Below are positions 10,751-18,935 of a stretch of 64,000 nucleotides of DNA, one piece after another. The position numbers and the translations under genes were made by a program. Under the pieces are notes generated by a model. It searched no databases. It was not told where the DNA came from and worked only from the letters and a program-made list of their open reading frames with translations. Each line of letters begins with the position of its first letter. Within the stretch, counting starts at the first letter, position 1. The DNA comes from Cupriavidus pauculus (GTDB taxonomy: Bacteria; Pseudomonadota; Gammaproteobacteria; Burkholderiales; Burkholderiaceae), in contig NZ_CP044065.1 in assembly GCF_008693385.1 (NCBI RefSeq), positions 1,860,001 through 1,924,000 on the forward strand, given 5' to 3'.

Positions 10751-10833
10751 ACTGTACCGGATGGAAGGAGTACAGTTGTGCAATGCACGCTCATATATGC
10801 GCGAAAGTACACATATTTAGCCTAACTGTACTC
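10751..10833. promoter_or_regulatory. Cluster of ACTGTAC half-sites in an AT-rich control region
   Basis: The sequence has ACTGTAC at 10751-10757, GAGTACAGTT at 10768-10777 and its exact inverse AACTGTACTC at 10824-10833. GTACACA sits between them, in the only AT-rich stretch for several kilobases (CATATATGCGCGAAAGTACACATATTTAG). The 10-base arms flank likely promoter sequence for the YdeP-like gene. The last arm touches the stop region of the P450 gene. This looks like a multi-site operator, with regulator unknown. Confidence 0.5.
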
Positions 10834-12055
10834 ATGCACCGAGTTGGACCACCGGCTCGCGCGCTGCCGGCAGCACCTGGAGCCCGCGGATATTGCCCTG
10901 ACGGCGCCATTGGGGGTGCACGGTGTCGGTCAGCGTCAAATGGGGCACGCGGCGCAAAAGCGTGGTCAGCGCCACTTCCATTTCCAGCTGGGCCAGCCGC
11001 GCGCCCAGGCAATAGTGGATACCGCCGCCGAACGCGATCTGCTTGCCGGCATCGGTACGCGTGATATCGAGCCGGTCCGGATGGGCGAAACGCGCCGGAT
11101 CGCGGTTGGCGGCGCCGATCATCATGAACACCACCGTCCCGCGCGGAATTGTCACGCCCTCGATGGTCGCGTCCTCCAGCGCGGCGCGCGTCATCGCCTG
11201 CACCGATGCGTCGTAGCGCAGGCATTCGGCGATGGCCTGCGGCATCAGCGACAGGTCCGCCTTGAGCTTTGCGAGCTGGTCGGGATGCCGGAACAGCGCG
11301 AGCAGCGCGTTGCCGATCATGTTCGATGTGGTCTCGTGCCCCGCCGCGAACAGCAGCAGAATCTGCGAGATCACCTCGTCGTCGCTGAGCCGGTCGCCAT
11401 CGACCTCGGCCGTGACGAATGCCGAAACGAGGTCCGTGCCCGGGGCCTTGCGGCGCGCCTCGACCACGGTGCGGAAGTACGCCTCCAGCTCCTCGGCGGC
11501 GGCATTGGCGCGGGCGAGCGTGTCCGGTCCCAGCGGCGCCACATCGAGCGCCATGCTGACGGCGGCCGTGGCCGCGCCGAGACGCAGGCCGTCTTCCACG
11601 GGCAGGTCGAGCAGGCGGCAGATGATGGCCACGGGCAACGGGGTGGCGAGATCCCGCATGAGGTCGAACTCGCCTTCCGCGGGGAGCGCATCGATCAGTT
11701 GATCGGACGCGGCCTGCGAGACGTTGCGAAGGGAATCGATATTGCGGCCGCTGAAGGCCTTGGTGGCGAGCGCGCGCAGCCGCGTGTGCACGGGCGGATT
11801 CATGAACAGGAACATGCGGCTCAATGCCTGGAACACGGGCTGTTCGGGGCCTGTCTCGCCATAGCGCGCGCGCACGCCGGCGAGCAGGGCCTTGCCGAGC
11901 CGCCGGTCCGCGAACATCGCTTCGATCAGCGAGAAGTTCGCGGTCATGGCCAGATTGGGTGCCAGATAGTGCAGCGCATCGCCGTTGTGCAGCTGCGCGT
12001 ACAGCGGGTACGGATTCTCGAAGAACTCGGGGGTCGACAGATCGCTCAGTTTCAT
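10832..12055 (-). CDS. Cytochrome P450
   Basis: The 407-residue product is typical for a soluble bacterial P450. The I-helix oxygen-activation motif is AGHETTS, the K-helix ExxR is ECLRYD, and the heme loop is FGGGIHYCLGARLAQLE with axial Cys at residue 349. It would hydroxylate a small hydrophobic substrate using electrons from a ferredoxin, but no ferredoxin or reductase gene is adjacent. The ATG at 12055 has only a poor ribosome site. A strong AAAGGAGGAT lies about 40 bases farther upstream, without an in-frame ATG, GTG or TTG that I could place at the right distance. The gene sits alone between the YdeP promoter and the COG3904 gene. Confidence 0.92.
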   Translation of the reverse strand: MKLSDLSTPEFFENPYPLYAQLHNGDALHYLAPNLAMTANFSLIEAMFADRRLGKALLAGVRARYGETGPEQPVFQALSRMFLFMNPPVHTRLRALATKAFSGRNIDSLRNVSQAASDQLIDALPAEGEFDLMRDLATPLPVAIICRLLDLPVEDGLRLGAATAAVSMALDVAPLGPDTLARANAAAEELEAYFRTVVEARRKAPGTDLVSAFVTAEVDGDRLSDDEVISQILLLFAAGHETTSNMIGNALLALFRHPDQLAKLKADLSLMPQAIAECLRYDASVQAMTRAALEDATIEGVTIPRGTVVFMMIGAANRDPARFAHPDRLDITRTDAGKQIAFGGGIHYCLGARLAQLEMEVALTTLLRRVPHLTLTDTVHPQWRRQGNIRGLQVLPAAREPVVQLGA

Positions 12056-12172
12056 CTCACGGGCCGCCCCGCGCGCCAGTACGTCGCGGGGCTATCCTCC
12101 TTTGGGGGGGAATTCTAGGGAGCGATGGGGGCCCGTGTTTTCAAATACGACGCGTTTGCGGGTCAAAGGCCT

Positions 12173-13762
12173 TCATTCGAAGGCCATGCCGGAGGCGGAA
12201 CGCGCGAACAGCGCGCGTTCGGTCCTCTGGCGCTGCGCGTCGGGCAGCGAGCGGACGAGCCGGTAGAAGGACAGCGTAGCCTCGCAGACCTTGCCCGGCT
12301 GCCTCGCGTAGAGCTCGGGGTTGTGGAGTATGCGCGCGTGTTCCACGGGCAGCAGGCGCACGGCGGTGGCGATCATCGCGTCGGCCTCGTGACGGTTGGC
12401 GCGTGCCTGGGTGTTGCGCGGGGGCGCCGGGGTCAGCAGCGCGATCATCGTCGCGCGTTCCTCTTCCACGAGCGCGGGGGGCAGCATGGCGGCGGTGCGG
12501 ATACTGCCGTCGATCAGCGCGTCGCACGCCGCGCCGCCCATGCCGCGCGCGGCGGACAACTGGGCGAGGTGCATGTCCATATACCGGTCGAGCAGCGCGC
12601 CGTCGGCCGCGCCGAGCAGGGGTGGCAGGGAGACGCGGATAAAGGCGCGCGCCGCGGCCATGACGTCGGCGTCGGTGCCACCGCCCGCCATCGTGGCCCA
12701 GCTTTTGTCCGTGAGCGCGGGCAGCGAGCCGGGGAAGCGGGATTCGTAGGCTTGCACGAGGGCGTCGGCGGCGAGCGCGTCGGCGAGCGCGGTCTTTGGC
12801 GCTGCCGTCGATGGGTCCGCCGCTGGGACCGCCGCTGGGTCCGTCGATGGATCCCTCGACGCCGCTCCCGGCGACACAGGCGTCGACGCCCCCAGCAATC
12901 CCGCACGCGTGATCACATGCGCGTCGATCAGTTCCTCCCGCGTCGGATACCACGCCGACCGGTTAGGCGTCGCCGCCACGCGCGCGATAAACGCCTCGGG
13001 CAACCCCGCCGCGCGATAGGTGGCGATCATCCGCTCCGAGGCCAGATGCTGCGCGGGTGCGTACGTGCCCGGCACCGCGGGCAGATGAAAGCCGATGCGC
13101 GCTTCCGGCGAAGCCGTGCGATCCTGCCCCGCGAGAAAGACGAACGTGCACGCGCTGCTGCAGCGCGCATCCACATGCGTATCGAGCCCGCGTTCGCGTA
13201 CGAGCCGCGCGAGCATCTCGCCCTCCACGAGCCGGCCACCGCGCGAATCGAGCCGCAGCATCCTCGCATTCGGCGTCGCGGCCAGCACCGCCCTCACGCG
13301 CGCGGTCACGCCTTCGCGCAGCATGCCCGTCAGCAGGATGTCGCGCCCATCGGGCGACGCCTCCACCCGAACCTCGCCCAGCGGGTCGTTGCCGAGCGCG
13401 ATATAGGCGAACTCGCGCCCGACAGGCACCATCGACGTCACCGCCAGATAGCCAAGCGACACGGCGCTCAACGCCACCGATCCACGCGCCAGCCATGTCC
13501 ACACGCGCGACCCGCCGCGCGCCCGATAGCCCCGCGCCGACCGCCAGATGCCCGTCAGCGCCCAGCCCCACAGCAACGCCGTCGCCACGAGCATCGCCAC
13601 GCAGATCGCGGCGCCGATGCGCAACGGCACGCTGCCGTTGGCGAGCCAGTCCTGCAGCGGCGCCAGCGCGATCAGCAGTACCGCCGGGAGGTTGCCGTTG
13701 AGCCAGTAAGACACCGGCAGCGAGTACTCGCCGCGCCAGTGCCGGCGGAAATAGCCCGTCAT
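12173..13762 (-). CDS. Membrane-anchored ClpP-like (COG3904) protein
   Basis: The 529-residue product starts MTGYFRRHWRGEYSLPVSYW. It has three or four hydrophobic segments in the first 140 residues (PAVLLIALAPL, IGAAICVAMLVATALLWGWAL, LARGSVALSAVSLGYLAVT). A ClpP/crotonase-like domain follows at about 165-290, with LRLDSRGGRLVEGEMLARLV and CSSACTFVFLAG. This matches COG3904, periplasmic proteins related to ClpP. The S in SSACTF sits where a serine nucleophile would be. A Ala/Pro/Ser-rich linker (SPGAASRDPSTDPAAVPAADPS) leads to a C-terminal helical domain that I do not recognise. The biological role is unknown. The run of direct repeats in the linker DNA (GATGGGTCC variants near 12820-12850) suggests slippage-prone growth. 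Confidence 0.7.
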   Translation of the reverse strand: MTGYFRRHWRGEYSLPVSYWLNGNLPAVLLIALAPLQDWLANGSVPLRIGAAICVAMLVATALLWGWALTGIWRSARGYRARGGSRVWTWLARGSVALSAVSLGYLAVTSMVPVGREFAYIALGNDPLGEVRVEASPDGRDILLTGMLREGVTARVRAVLAATPNARMLRLDSRGGRLVEGEMLARLVRERGLDTHVDARCSSACTFVFLAGQDRTASPEARIGFHLPAVPGTYAPAQHLASERMIATYRAAGLPEAFIARVAATPNRSAWYPTREELIDAHVITRAGLLGASTPVSPGAASRDPSTDPAAVPAADPSTAAPKTALADALAADALVQAYESRFPGSLPALTDKSWATMAGGGTDADVMAAARAFIRVSLPPLLGAADGALLDRYMDMHLAQLSAARGMGGAACDALIDGSIRTAAMLPPALVEEERATMIALLTPAPPRNTQARANRHEADAMIATAVRLLPVEHARILHNPELYARQPGKVCEATLSFYRLVRSLPDAQRQRTERALFARSASGMAFE

Positions 13763-13859
13763 GTTGTTTGACCCTGAATTGTTGTTGGTGTTTTGAACGC
13801 GCGAGCAGCATAGCGCCGGCCGCCGCCAAGCGTCAAAGCCCCGCCCAGCCCGCTGTTGG

Positions 13860-13878
13860 ATTTTCATCCAATGAAAAT
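13860..13878. promoter_or_regulatory. Perfect inverted repeat upstream of the Bug-atuA operon
   Basis: ATTTTCAT (13860-13867), CCA, ATGAAAAT (13871-13878): 8-base arms, 3-base centre, 89 bases before the receptor start. It is an AT-rich island in GC-rich DNA and has the symmetry of a dimeric repressor site. The linked IclR gene at 16607-17515 is the obvious candidate ligand; that pairing is inference. Confidence 0.5.
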
Positions 13879-13966
13879 ATCGGGCTTTTGTTTGACGGGG
13901 TTTCCGGGCCCTTCCTACCATGTGCCGCACAGAGTTTCGCTACGAAACCACTCCGGAGACAGCCCG

Positions 13967-14938
13967 ATGAAATTCCTGCCTTTCGCGTGCGCCATGTTCG
14001 CCGCCACGCTGAGCGCCCTGCCCGCCGGCGCCGCCGAAACGTTCCCCTCGAAGCCGCTGCGCCTCGTCGTGCCATTCACGCCCGGCGGCACCACCGACAT
14101 CCTCGCGCGGCTCGTCGCGCAAAAGACCGGCGAAGTCCTCGGCCAGTCGATCGTCGTCGACAACCGCCCCGGCGCGGGCGGCAATATCGGCGCGGAAGCG
14201 GTGGCGCGCAGCACGCCCGACGGCTACACGCTGCTGATGGGCACGCTCGGCACGCAGGTGACCAACCAGTTCATCTACGCGCGCATGCCGTACGACAGCG
14301 CAAAGGATTTCACGCCGGTCACGCTGGTCGCGAACTCGCCCAACGTGCTGCTGATCAACAGCACGCTCGACGCGCATTCGATCGGCGAACTGATCGCGCT
14401 GGCCAGGCGCGAACCGGGCAAGATCAACTATGCCTCGACGAGCACCGGCGGCTCGCCTCACCTCTCCGGCGAACTGCTGAACATGATGGCGGGCACGCGC
14501 ATGCAGCACGTGCCGTACAAGGGCGCGGCGCCCGCAATGACGGACTTGCTCGCGGGGCAGGTCAACCTGATGTTCGACAACCTGCCGTCCGCGCTCGCGC
14601 AGATCCAGGCCGGAAAGGTCAAGGCGCTGGCCGTCACGGGCACGAAGCGTGCATCCGTGCTGCCATCGGTGCCCACCGTGCGCGAATCGGGCCTGCCCGG
14701 CTACGAGGTGAATTCGTGGTTCGGCCTGCTCGTGCCCGCGGGCACGCCGCCCGAGCGCGTGCGGCAGCTCCAGCAGGCGGTGGATAAGGTGCTCGCGATG
14801 CCCGAGGTCAAGCGGCGCATCGAGGAGCTCGGCGCGGAGCCCGGCGGCGAAGGCTCGGCCGCGTTCGCGAAGCAGATCGGCGGCGATACCGAGAAGTGGT
14901 CGCGCGTGATCCGCACCGCCGGCATCGTGGCGCAATAG
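13967..14938 (+). CDS. Bug-family tripartite tricarboxylate transporter substrate-binding protein
   Basis: The 323-residue product has a cleavable signal peptide (MKFLPFACAMFAATLSALPAGAAE). The Bug/TctC core follows: FPSKPLRLVVPFTPGGTTDILAR, VVDNRPGAGGNIGAE, PDGYTLLMG and the late HVPYKGAAPAMTDL. Bug proteins bind carboxylates in the periplasm, and orphan members often signal rather than transport. No TctA/TctB gene is nearby. A GGAG site precedes the ATG at 13967. The gene leads an operon with the two atuA-like genes, so its ligand is probably the acid that those enzymes act on. Confidence 0.93.
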   Translation: MKFLPFACAMFAATLSALPAGAAETFPSKPLRLVVPFTPGGTTDILARLVAQKTGEVLGQSIVVDNRPGAGGNIGAEAVARSTPDGYTLLMGTLGTQVTNQFIYARMPYDSAKDFTPVTLVANSPNVLLINSTLDAHSIGELIALARREPGKINYASTSTGGSPHLSGELLNMMAGTRMQHVPYKGAAPAMTDLLAGQVNLMFDNLPSALAQIQAGKVKALAVTGTKRASVLPSVPTVRESGLPGYEVNSWFGLLVPAGTPPERVRQLQQAVDKVLAMPEVKRRIEELGAEPGGEGSAAFAKQIGGDTEKWSRVIRTAGIVAQ

Positions 14939-14978
14939 CCATCGCCGTCGCCCGTCGATATCAACCAGGCAGACCATC

Positions 14979-16334
14979 ATGACCCAACCCAGAACGCTGC
15001 GCATCGGCTCCGGCTCCGGCTGGTGGGGCGATCGCGTCGAACCCGCGGCGCTGTCCGCGCGCCTCGGCCGGCTCGACTACCTGTGCTTCGAAACGATGGC
15101 CGAGGCGACCGTCTCCGCCGCGCAGGTCCGCAAGCGCCGCGACCCGACCTTCGCCGGCTACGACACCTACCTCGACGAACGCATGCGCGCGGTGCTGCCG
15201 CACTGCATCGCCCATGGCACGCGCATCGTCAGCAACCAGGGATGGATCCACCCGCTCGGCGCGGCCCGGCGCGTGGCCGCGCTGTGCGAGGAACTCGGCC
15301 TGCCCGGCGTGAAGATCGCCGCGGTGACGACGACCGACCTGACAAAGACGATCTGCGAACTCGACCTGACGCTGCTGGAGAGCGGCAAGCCCGTCGCCAC
15401 GCTCAAGGACACGCTGATCAGCGCGGAGCCCTATGAAGGCGCGGCACCGATCGTCGAGGCATTGCGCGCCGGCGCGCAGATCGTCATCACGGGCCGCGTG
15501 GCCGACCCGTCGCTGTTTCTCGCGCCGATGATCCACCATTTCGGATGGGCGGCCGACGATGTCGCGCGGCTGGCCAGCGGCAGCGCGATCGGCCATCTGC
15601 TCGAGTGCGGTGCGCAGGTGACGGGCGGCTACTTCGGCGACCCCGGCTACAAGGATGTGCCCGAGCCGTGGAACCTCGCGTTCCCGATCGCCGAGGTCGA
15701 GGCCGATGGCACCGCCATCATCGGCAAGGTGGACGGCACGGGCGGCCGTATCGATCTCGAGACCGTCAAGGAGCAGATGTTCTACGAGGTGCATGACCCG
15801 CGCCGCTATATCACGCCCGATGTCATCGTCGATTTCTCCACGGCGCGGCTCGAGCAGGCCGGGCCCGATCGCGTGCGGCTGAGCGGCGTGAGCGGCCAGC
15901 CGCGCACCGATACGCTCAAGGTCTCGCTCGGCTGCACGGAAGGCCATATCGGCGAGGACATGTTCTTCTATGCGGGGCCCGGTTGCCTCGGCAAGGCCGA
16001 ACTGGCGAAGACCATCCTCGCCGAACGTTTTGCGCTGGCGAAGCTCGACGCGGAGGAACTGCGCATCGACTTTCTCGGCGTCAACGCCGTGCATGGCGCG
16101 GCGTCCCCGGTGCCGGCCTGCGAACCCAACGAGATTGCCGTGCGCGTGGCCGCGCGCACGCGCACACGCGAAGAAGCCGCCAAGGTGGGCCGCGAGATCG
16201 ACAGCATGGCCGTCTGCGGGCTGGCGTCCACAGGCAAGCGCGTGCCGCATCAGGACCGCACGCGCGAGATCATCGGCGTATGGTCGGCGCTGGTGCCGCG
16301 CACGCTTGTCGCTTCCCACGTGCAGTTCGTCTGA
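14979..16334 (+). CDS. AtuA-like acyclic terpene utilization protein (DUF1446)
   Basis: The 451-residue product matches the AtuA/DUF1446 family. Its N-terminal RIGSGSGWWGDRVEPA, the LDYLCFETMAEAT segment, VITGRVADPSLFLAPM and YFGDPGYKDVPEPWNLAFPIAEV are highly characteristic. AtuA is required for citronellol/geranyl catabolism in Pseudomonas, but its reaction is unproven. In many Burkholderiaceae the gene is found with Bug receptors and CoA enzymes, not with terpene genes. The next gene supplies the short C-terminal AtuA partner, which in other genomes is fused to this protein. Confidence 0.88.
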   Translation: MTQPRTLRIGSGSGWWGDRVEPAALSARLGRLDYLCFETMAEATVSAAQVRKRRDPTFAGYDTYLDERMRAVLPHCIAHGTRIVSNQGWIHPLGAARRVAALCEELGLPGVKIAAVTTTDLTKTICELDLTLLESGKPVATLKDTLISAEPYEGAAPIVEALRAGAQIVITGRVADPSLFLAPMIHHFGWAADDVARLASGSAIGHLLECGAQVTGGYFGDPGYKDVPEPWNLAFPIAEVEADGTAIIGKVDGTGGRIDLETVKEQMFYEVHDPRRYITPDVIVDFSTARLEQAGPDRVRLSGVSGQPRTDTLKVSLGCTEGHIGEDMFFYAGPGCLGKAELAKTILAERFALAKLDAEELRIDFLGVNAVHGAASPVPACEPNEIAVRVAARTRTREEAAKVGREIDSMAVCGLASTGKRVPHQDRTREIIGVWSALVPRTLVASHVQFV

Positions 16335-16346
16335 AAGGAGACTCCG

Positions 16347-16712
16347 ATGCGTGTTCCGCTGCGCCGCGTGGCGCATACCCGCTCCGGCGACAAGGGCAAT
16401 ACCTCGAACACGGCCGTCATCGCCTACGCGCCCGAGTTCTACCCCCACCTCAAGGCGCAGCTGACGGCCGCCGCGTTCAAGGCGCACTACGGCACGCTGA
16501 TCGCCGGCGACGTGACGCGCCACGATGTCGATGGCCTGCAGGTGCTCAACTTCGTGGCCGAGGGTGCGCTGGGCGGCGGCGTATCGCGCAGCCTGGCCAT
16601 CGACAATTACGGCAAGGCACTGGCCAGCGCGGTGCTGCGTTTCGAGGTAGAGATTCCCGAGGCGCTGGCGCCGTTGCTGCGCGGGCCCGGCGCGCGCGGG
16701 GATGCGCACTGA
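16347..16712 (+). CDS. AtuA-related small partner protein
   Basis: The 121-residue product starts MRVPLRRVAHTRSGDKGNTSNTA. The RSGDKGN signature and the following IAYAPEFYPHLKAQLT, together with FVAEGALGGGVSRSLAIDNYGK, match the short AtuA-associated domain that is fused to DUF1446 in longer relatives. It starts 12 bases after atuA with an AAGGAG site, so the two are probably made in equal amount and form one complex. Its last 106 bases overlap in antisense the C-terminal coding end of the convergent IclR gene. The acidic and basic tail PGARGDAH is probably not conserved. Confidence 0.82.
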   Translation: MRVPLRRVAHTRSGDKGNTSNTAVIAYAPEFYPHLKAQLTAAAFKAHYGTLIAGDVTRHDVDGLQVLNFVAEGALGGGVSRSLAIDNYGKALASAVLRFEVEIPEALAPLLRGPGARGDAH

Positions 16713-17515
16713 GGCTCGCCGGCCGACGCGAGCGTCCGTGCGGAGGTCCCGGCCCCCGGGCCCGTCGATGCACGGGTCCACGCGGTCGCGATCTGGCTCG
16801 CTTCCTGTCGGAGGCGGCGCGCGAGCGTGGCCTCGCGGGCGCGTAGCCGCGTGCTCAGCCCGGCCACGCTCAGCGCGCCGATCGGGTGCCCCTCGTGGTC
16901 GAGGATCGGCACCGCGATGCCGCCCATGCCGTCGATGACCCAGTCGAGGAACATCACGTGCCCGCGCGCATGCGCGGCGTCGATTTCGCCATCGATCGCC
17001 GCCACCGTGAGCCGCGGGTAGTTGACGAGCTTGCGCGCGGTCTGCTGCAGCCGCCGCGCGCGTTCCACGGCGGGCAGCCACGCGAGCACCGCCAGACTGC
17101 CCGCCCCGACGCCGAGGGGCCGTCGCGTGCCGACCGTGACGTAGTGCGCATGCACGGGATGCGTCCCCGGTTCGAGGTCCGAGCACACGGCCTCTCCGTG
17201 GCTCGCTTCCGTGAGCACGGCCGTGTCCTCGAATGCCTCGACAAGGCGTTGCAACGCGGGCCGCGCGAGCTGCCGCAGATCGACGCGCCGCTGGGCCACA
17301 TCGGCGAGCTGGAAGATCTCGGGGCCGATGCCGTAGCGACGCCGATCGTCGCGTGTGGCAAACCCTTCCTGCACGAGCATGTCGAGCAGCCGCGACGCCG
17401 TGGCCGGGTCGAGACCGGTCGCGCGCGCCACGTCGCTCATGCGGCGGACCTCGGGGTCGGACAGCGCGCGCAGTACCGAAAGCGCGCGCTGGACCGGGGA
17501 AGGACGCGATGCCAT
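16607..17515 (-). CDS. IclR family transcriptional regulator
   Basis: The 302-residue product begins MASRPSPVQRALSVLRALSD. A winged helix occupies residues 1-75 (RMSDVARATGLDPATASRLLDMLVQEGFATRD). An IclR effector domain extends to about residue 250, with VHAHYVTVGTRRPLGVGAGSLA and the closing GALSVAGLSTRLRA. Usual IclR length is near 260. The extra tail of about 40 residues is rich in Ala, Ser, Gly and Pro and is encoded antisense to the atuA partner gene, so it looks like stop-codon loss and readthrough. It is the last gene of the operon that starts at 21959 and could control it and the convergent Bug-atuA operon. Confidence 0.87.
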   Translation of the reverse strand: MASRPSPVQRALSVLRALSDPEVRRMSDVARATGLDPATASRLLDMLVQEGFATRDDRRRYGIGPEIFQLADVAQRRVDLRQLARPALQRLVEAFEDTAVLTEASHGEAVCSDLEPGTHPVHAHYVTVGTRRPLGVGAGSLAVLAWLPAVERARRLQQTARKLVNYPRLTVAAIDGEIDAAHARGHVMFLDWVIDGMGGIAVPILDHEGHPIGALSVAGLSTRLRAREATLARRLRQEASQIATAWTRASTGPGAGTSARTLASAGEPQCASPRAPGPRSNGASASGISTSKRSTALASALP

Positions 17516-17541
17516 GGTGGCCTCCGTCGATGGAACCGGTG

Positions 17542-18186
17542 CTAGGCGAATTGCAGCGCCGCGCCCGTCAGTTCCTGCAAACGGCCCGGCGTGACATCGG
17601 GTGCGAGTTCGATGACGCGCAGTCCATCCGGCGTCACGTCGATGACGGCAAGGTCCGTGATGATGCGGCTGACCACGTTCACGCCCGTCAGCGGCAGCGT
17701 GCACTGCGGCAGGATCTTGAGGTCGAAGCCGCCGTCTTTGCGCCGCGCCACGTGTTCCATGAGCACGACCACGCGCGCGACGCCGGCCACGAGGTCCATC
17801 GCGCCGCCCATGCCCTTGACCATCTTGCCCGGGATCATCCAGTTGGCCAGGTCCCCGCGTTCGCTGACCTGCATCGCGCCCAGGATGCTCAGGTTGATCT
17901 TGCCGCCGCGTACCATGGCAAACGCCTGGTCGCTGCTGACGATCGACGTGCCGCACACGGTCGTCACGGTCTGCTTGCCCGCGTTGATCAGGTCCGCATC
18001 GACCTCGTCTTCGGTCGGATACGGCCCGATGCCGAGCATGCCGTTTTCCGCCTGCAGCCAGACGTCGATATCGGCCGGCACATGGTTGGCGACGAGCGTC
18101 GGCAGCCCGATGCCGAGGTTCACGTAGAAGCCGTCCTGCAGTTCCGCGGCCGCGCGCGCGGCCATCTGTTCATGCGTCCATGGCAT
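17542..18186 (-). CDS. 3-oxoacid CoA-transferase subunit B
   Basis: The 214-residue product is of normal length. The CoA-transferase catalytic glutamate is E47 in [11 protein letters not shown]. Other family marks are [32 protein letters not shown] and [13 protein letters not shown]. With subunit A it moves CoA from succinyl-CoA or acetyl-CoA to a 3-oxoacid or similar acid, forming a thioester. It starts 15 bases after subunit A and precedes the IclR gene. In this operon its likely job is activation of the pathway's free acid. Confidence 0.92.
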   Translation of the reverse strand: MPWTHEQMAARAAAELQDGFYVNLGIGLPTLVANHVPADIDVWLQAENGMLGIGPYPTEDEVDADLINAGKQTVTTVCGTSIVSSDQAFAMVRGGKINLSILGAMQVSERGDLANWMIPGKMVKGMGGAMDLVAGVARVVVLMEHVARRKDGGFDLKILPQCTLPLTGVNVVSRIITDLAVIDVTPDGLRVIELAPDVTPGRLQELTGAALQFA

Positions 18187-18201
18187 ATCGGTGTCTCCTG
18201 C

Positions 18202-18900
18202 TCAGGCGGGGCGCGTGGTGCGCTTCTCGATGCGTTTCTCGGGATGGGCGTTGACGACGATGCGATGCACGTAGATGCCCGGCAGATGGATATCGTCGGG
18301 CGCGATCGCGCCGGTCTCCACGAGCCGCTCCACCTCGACGATGCAAAGCTTGCCGGCCATGGCCGCGGCCGGATTGAAGTTGCGCGCGGTATAGCGGAAG
18401 CGCAGATTCCCGGCGTGGTCGGCCACATCGGCCTTGATCAGCGCGACGTCGGGCACCAGCGAACGCTCCATCACGTACTGGCTGCCGTCGAACTCGCGCA
18501 CCTCCTTGCCCTCGGCCACCATCGTGCCGACGCCCGTCTTCGTGAAGAAGGCCGGAATGCCGGCCCCGCCCGCGCGCAGCTTCTCGGCCAGCGTGCCCTG
18601 CGGCGTGAACTCGAGCTCGAGTTCGCCGGCCAGGTACTGGCGTTCGAACTCCTTGTTCTCGCCGACGTAGCTCGCGATCATCTTGCGGATCTGGCGCGTC
18701 TCCAGCAGCTTGCCGAGCCCGAAGCCGTCCACGCCCGCGTTGTTCGAGATCGCGGTCAGGTTCTGCACACCGCTGTCGCGCAGCGCGTCGATCAGCGCTT
18801 CCGGAATCCCGCATAGCCCGAAGCCACCGACCGCAATCGTCTGTCCGTCGTGCACGACGCCTTCCAGCGCCGCCGATGCGGAGCCGTAGATCTTGTTCAT
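18202..18900 (-). CDS. 3-oxoacid CoA-transferase subunit A
   Basis: The 232-residue product starts [14 protein letters not shown] with the conserved [19 protein letters not shown] loop. It has [13 protein letters not shown], the [19 protein letters not shown] segment and [18 protein letters not shown]. These match ScoA/AtoD-like subunits of succinyl-CoA:3-ketoacid CoA-transferases. It is cotranscribed with subunit B. The upstream gene is the kinase-like protein (35-base gap) and a GGAGACAAGAAC site precedes the ATG. Confidence 0.92.
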   Translation of the reverse strand: MNKIYGSASAALEGVVHDGQTIAVGGFGLCGIPEALIDALRDSGVQNLTAISNNAGVDGFGLGKLLETRQIRKMIASYVGENKEFERQYLAGELELEFTPQGTLAEKLRAGGAGIPAFFTKTGVGTMVAEGKEVREFDGSQYVMERSLVPDVALIKADVADHAGNLRFRYTARNFNPAAAMAGKLCIVEVERLVETGAIAPDDIHLPGIYVHRIVVNAHPEKRIEKRTTRPA

Positions 18901-18935
18901 GTTCTTGTCTCCTGAAATGCGTTGTCTTGTTCTGG

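Noticed and set aside
14961..17186. A 741-codon leftward open frame
   Set aside because: Antisense to atuA and its partner and overlapping IclR; composition is that of a shadow frame.
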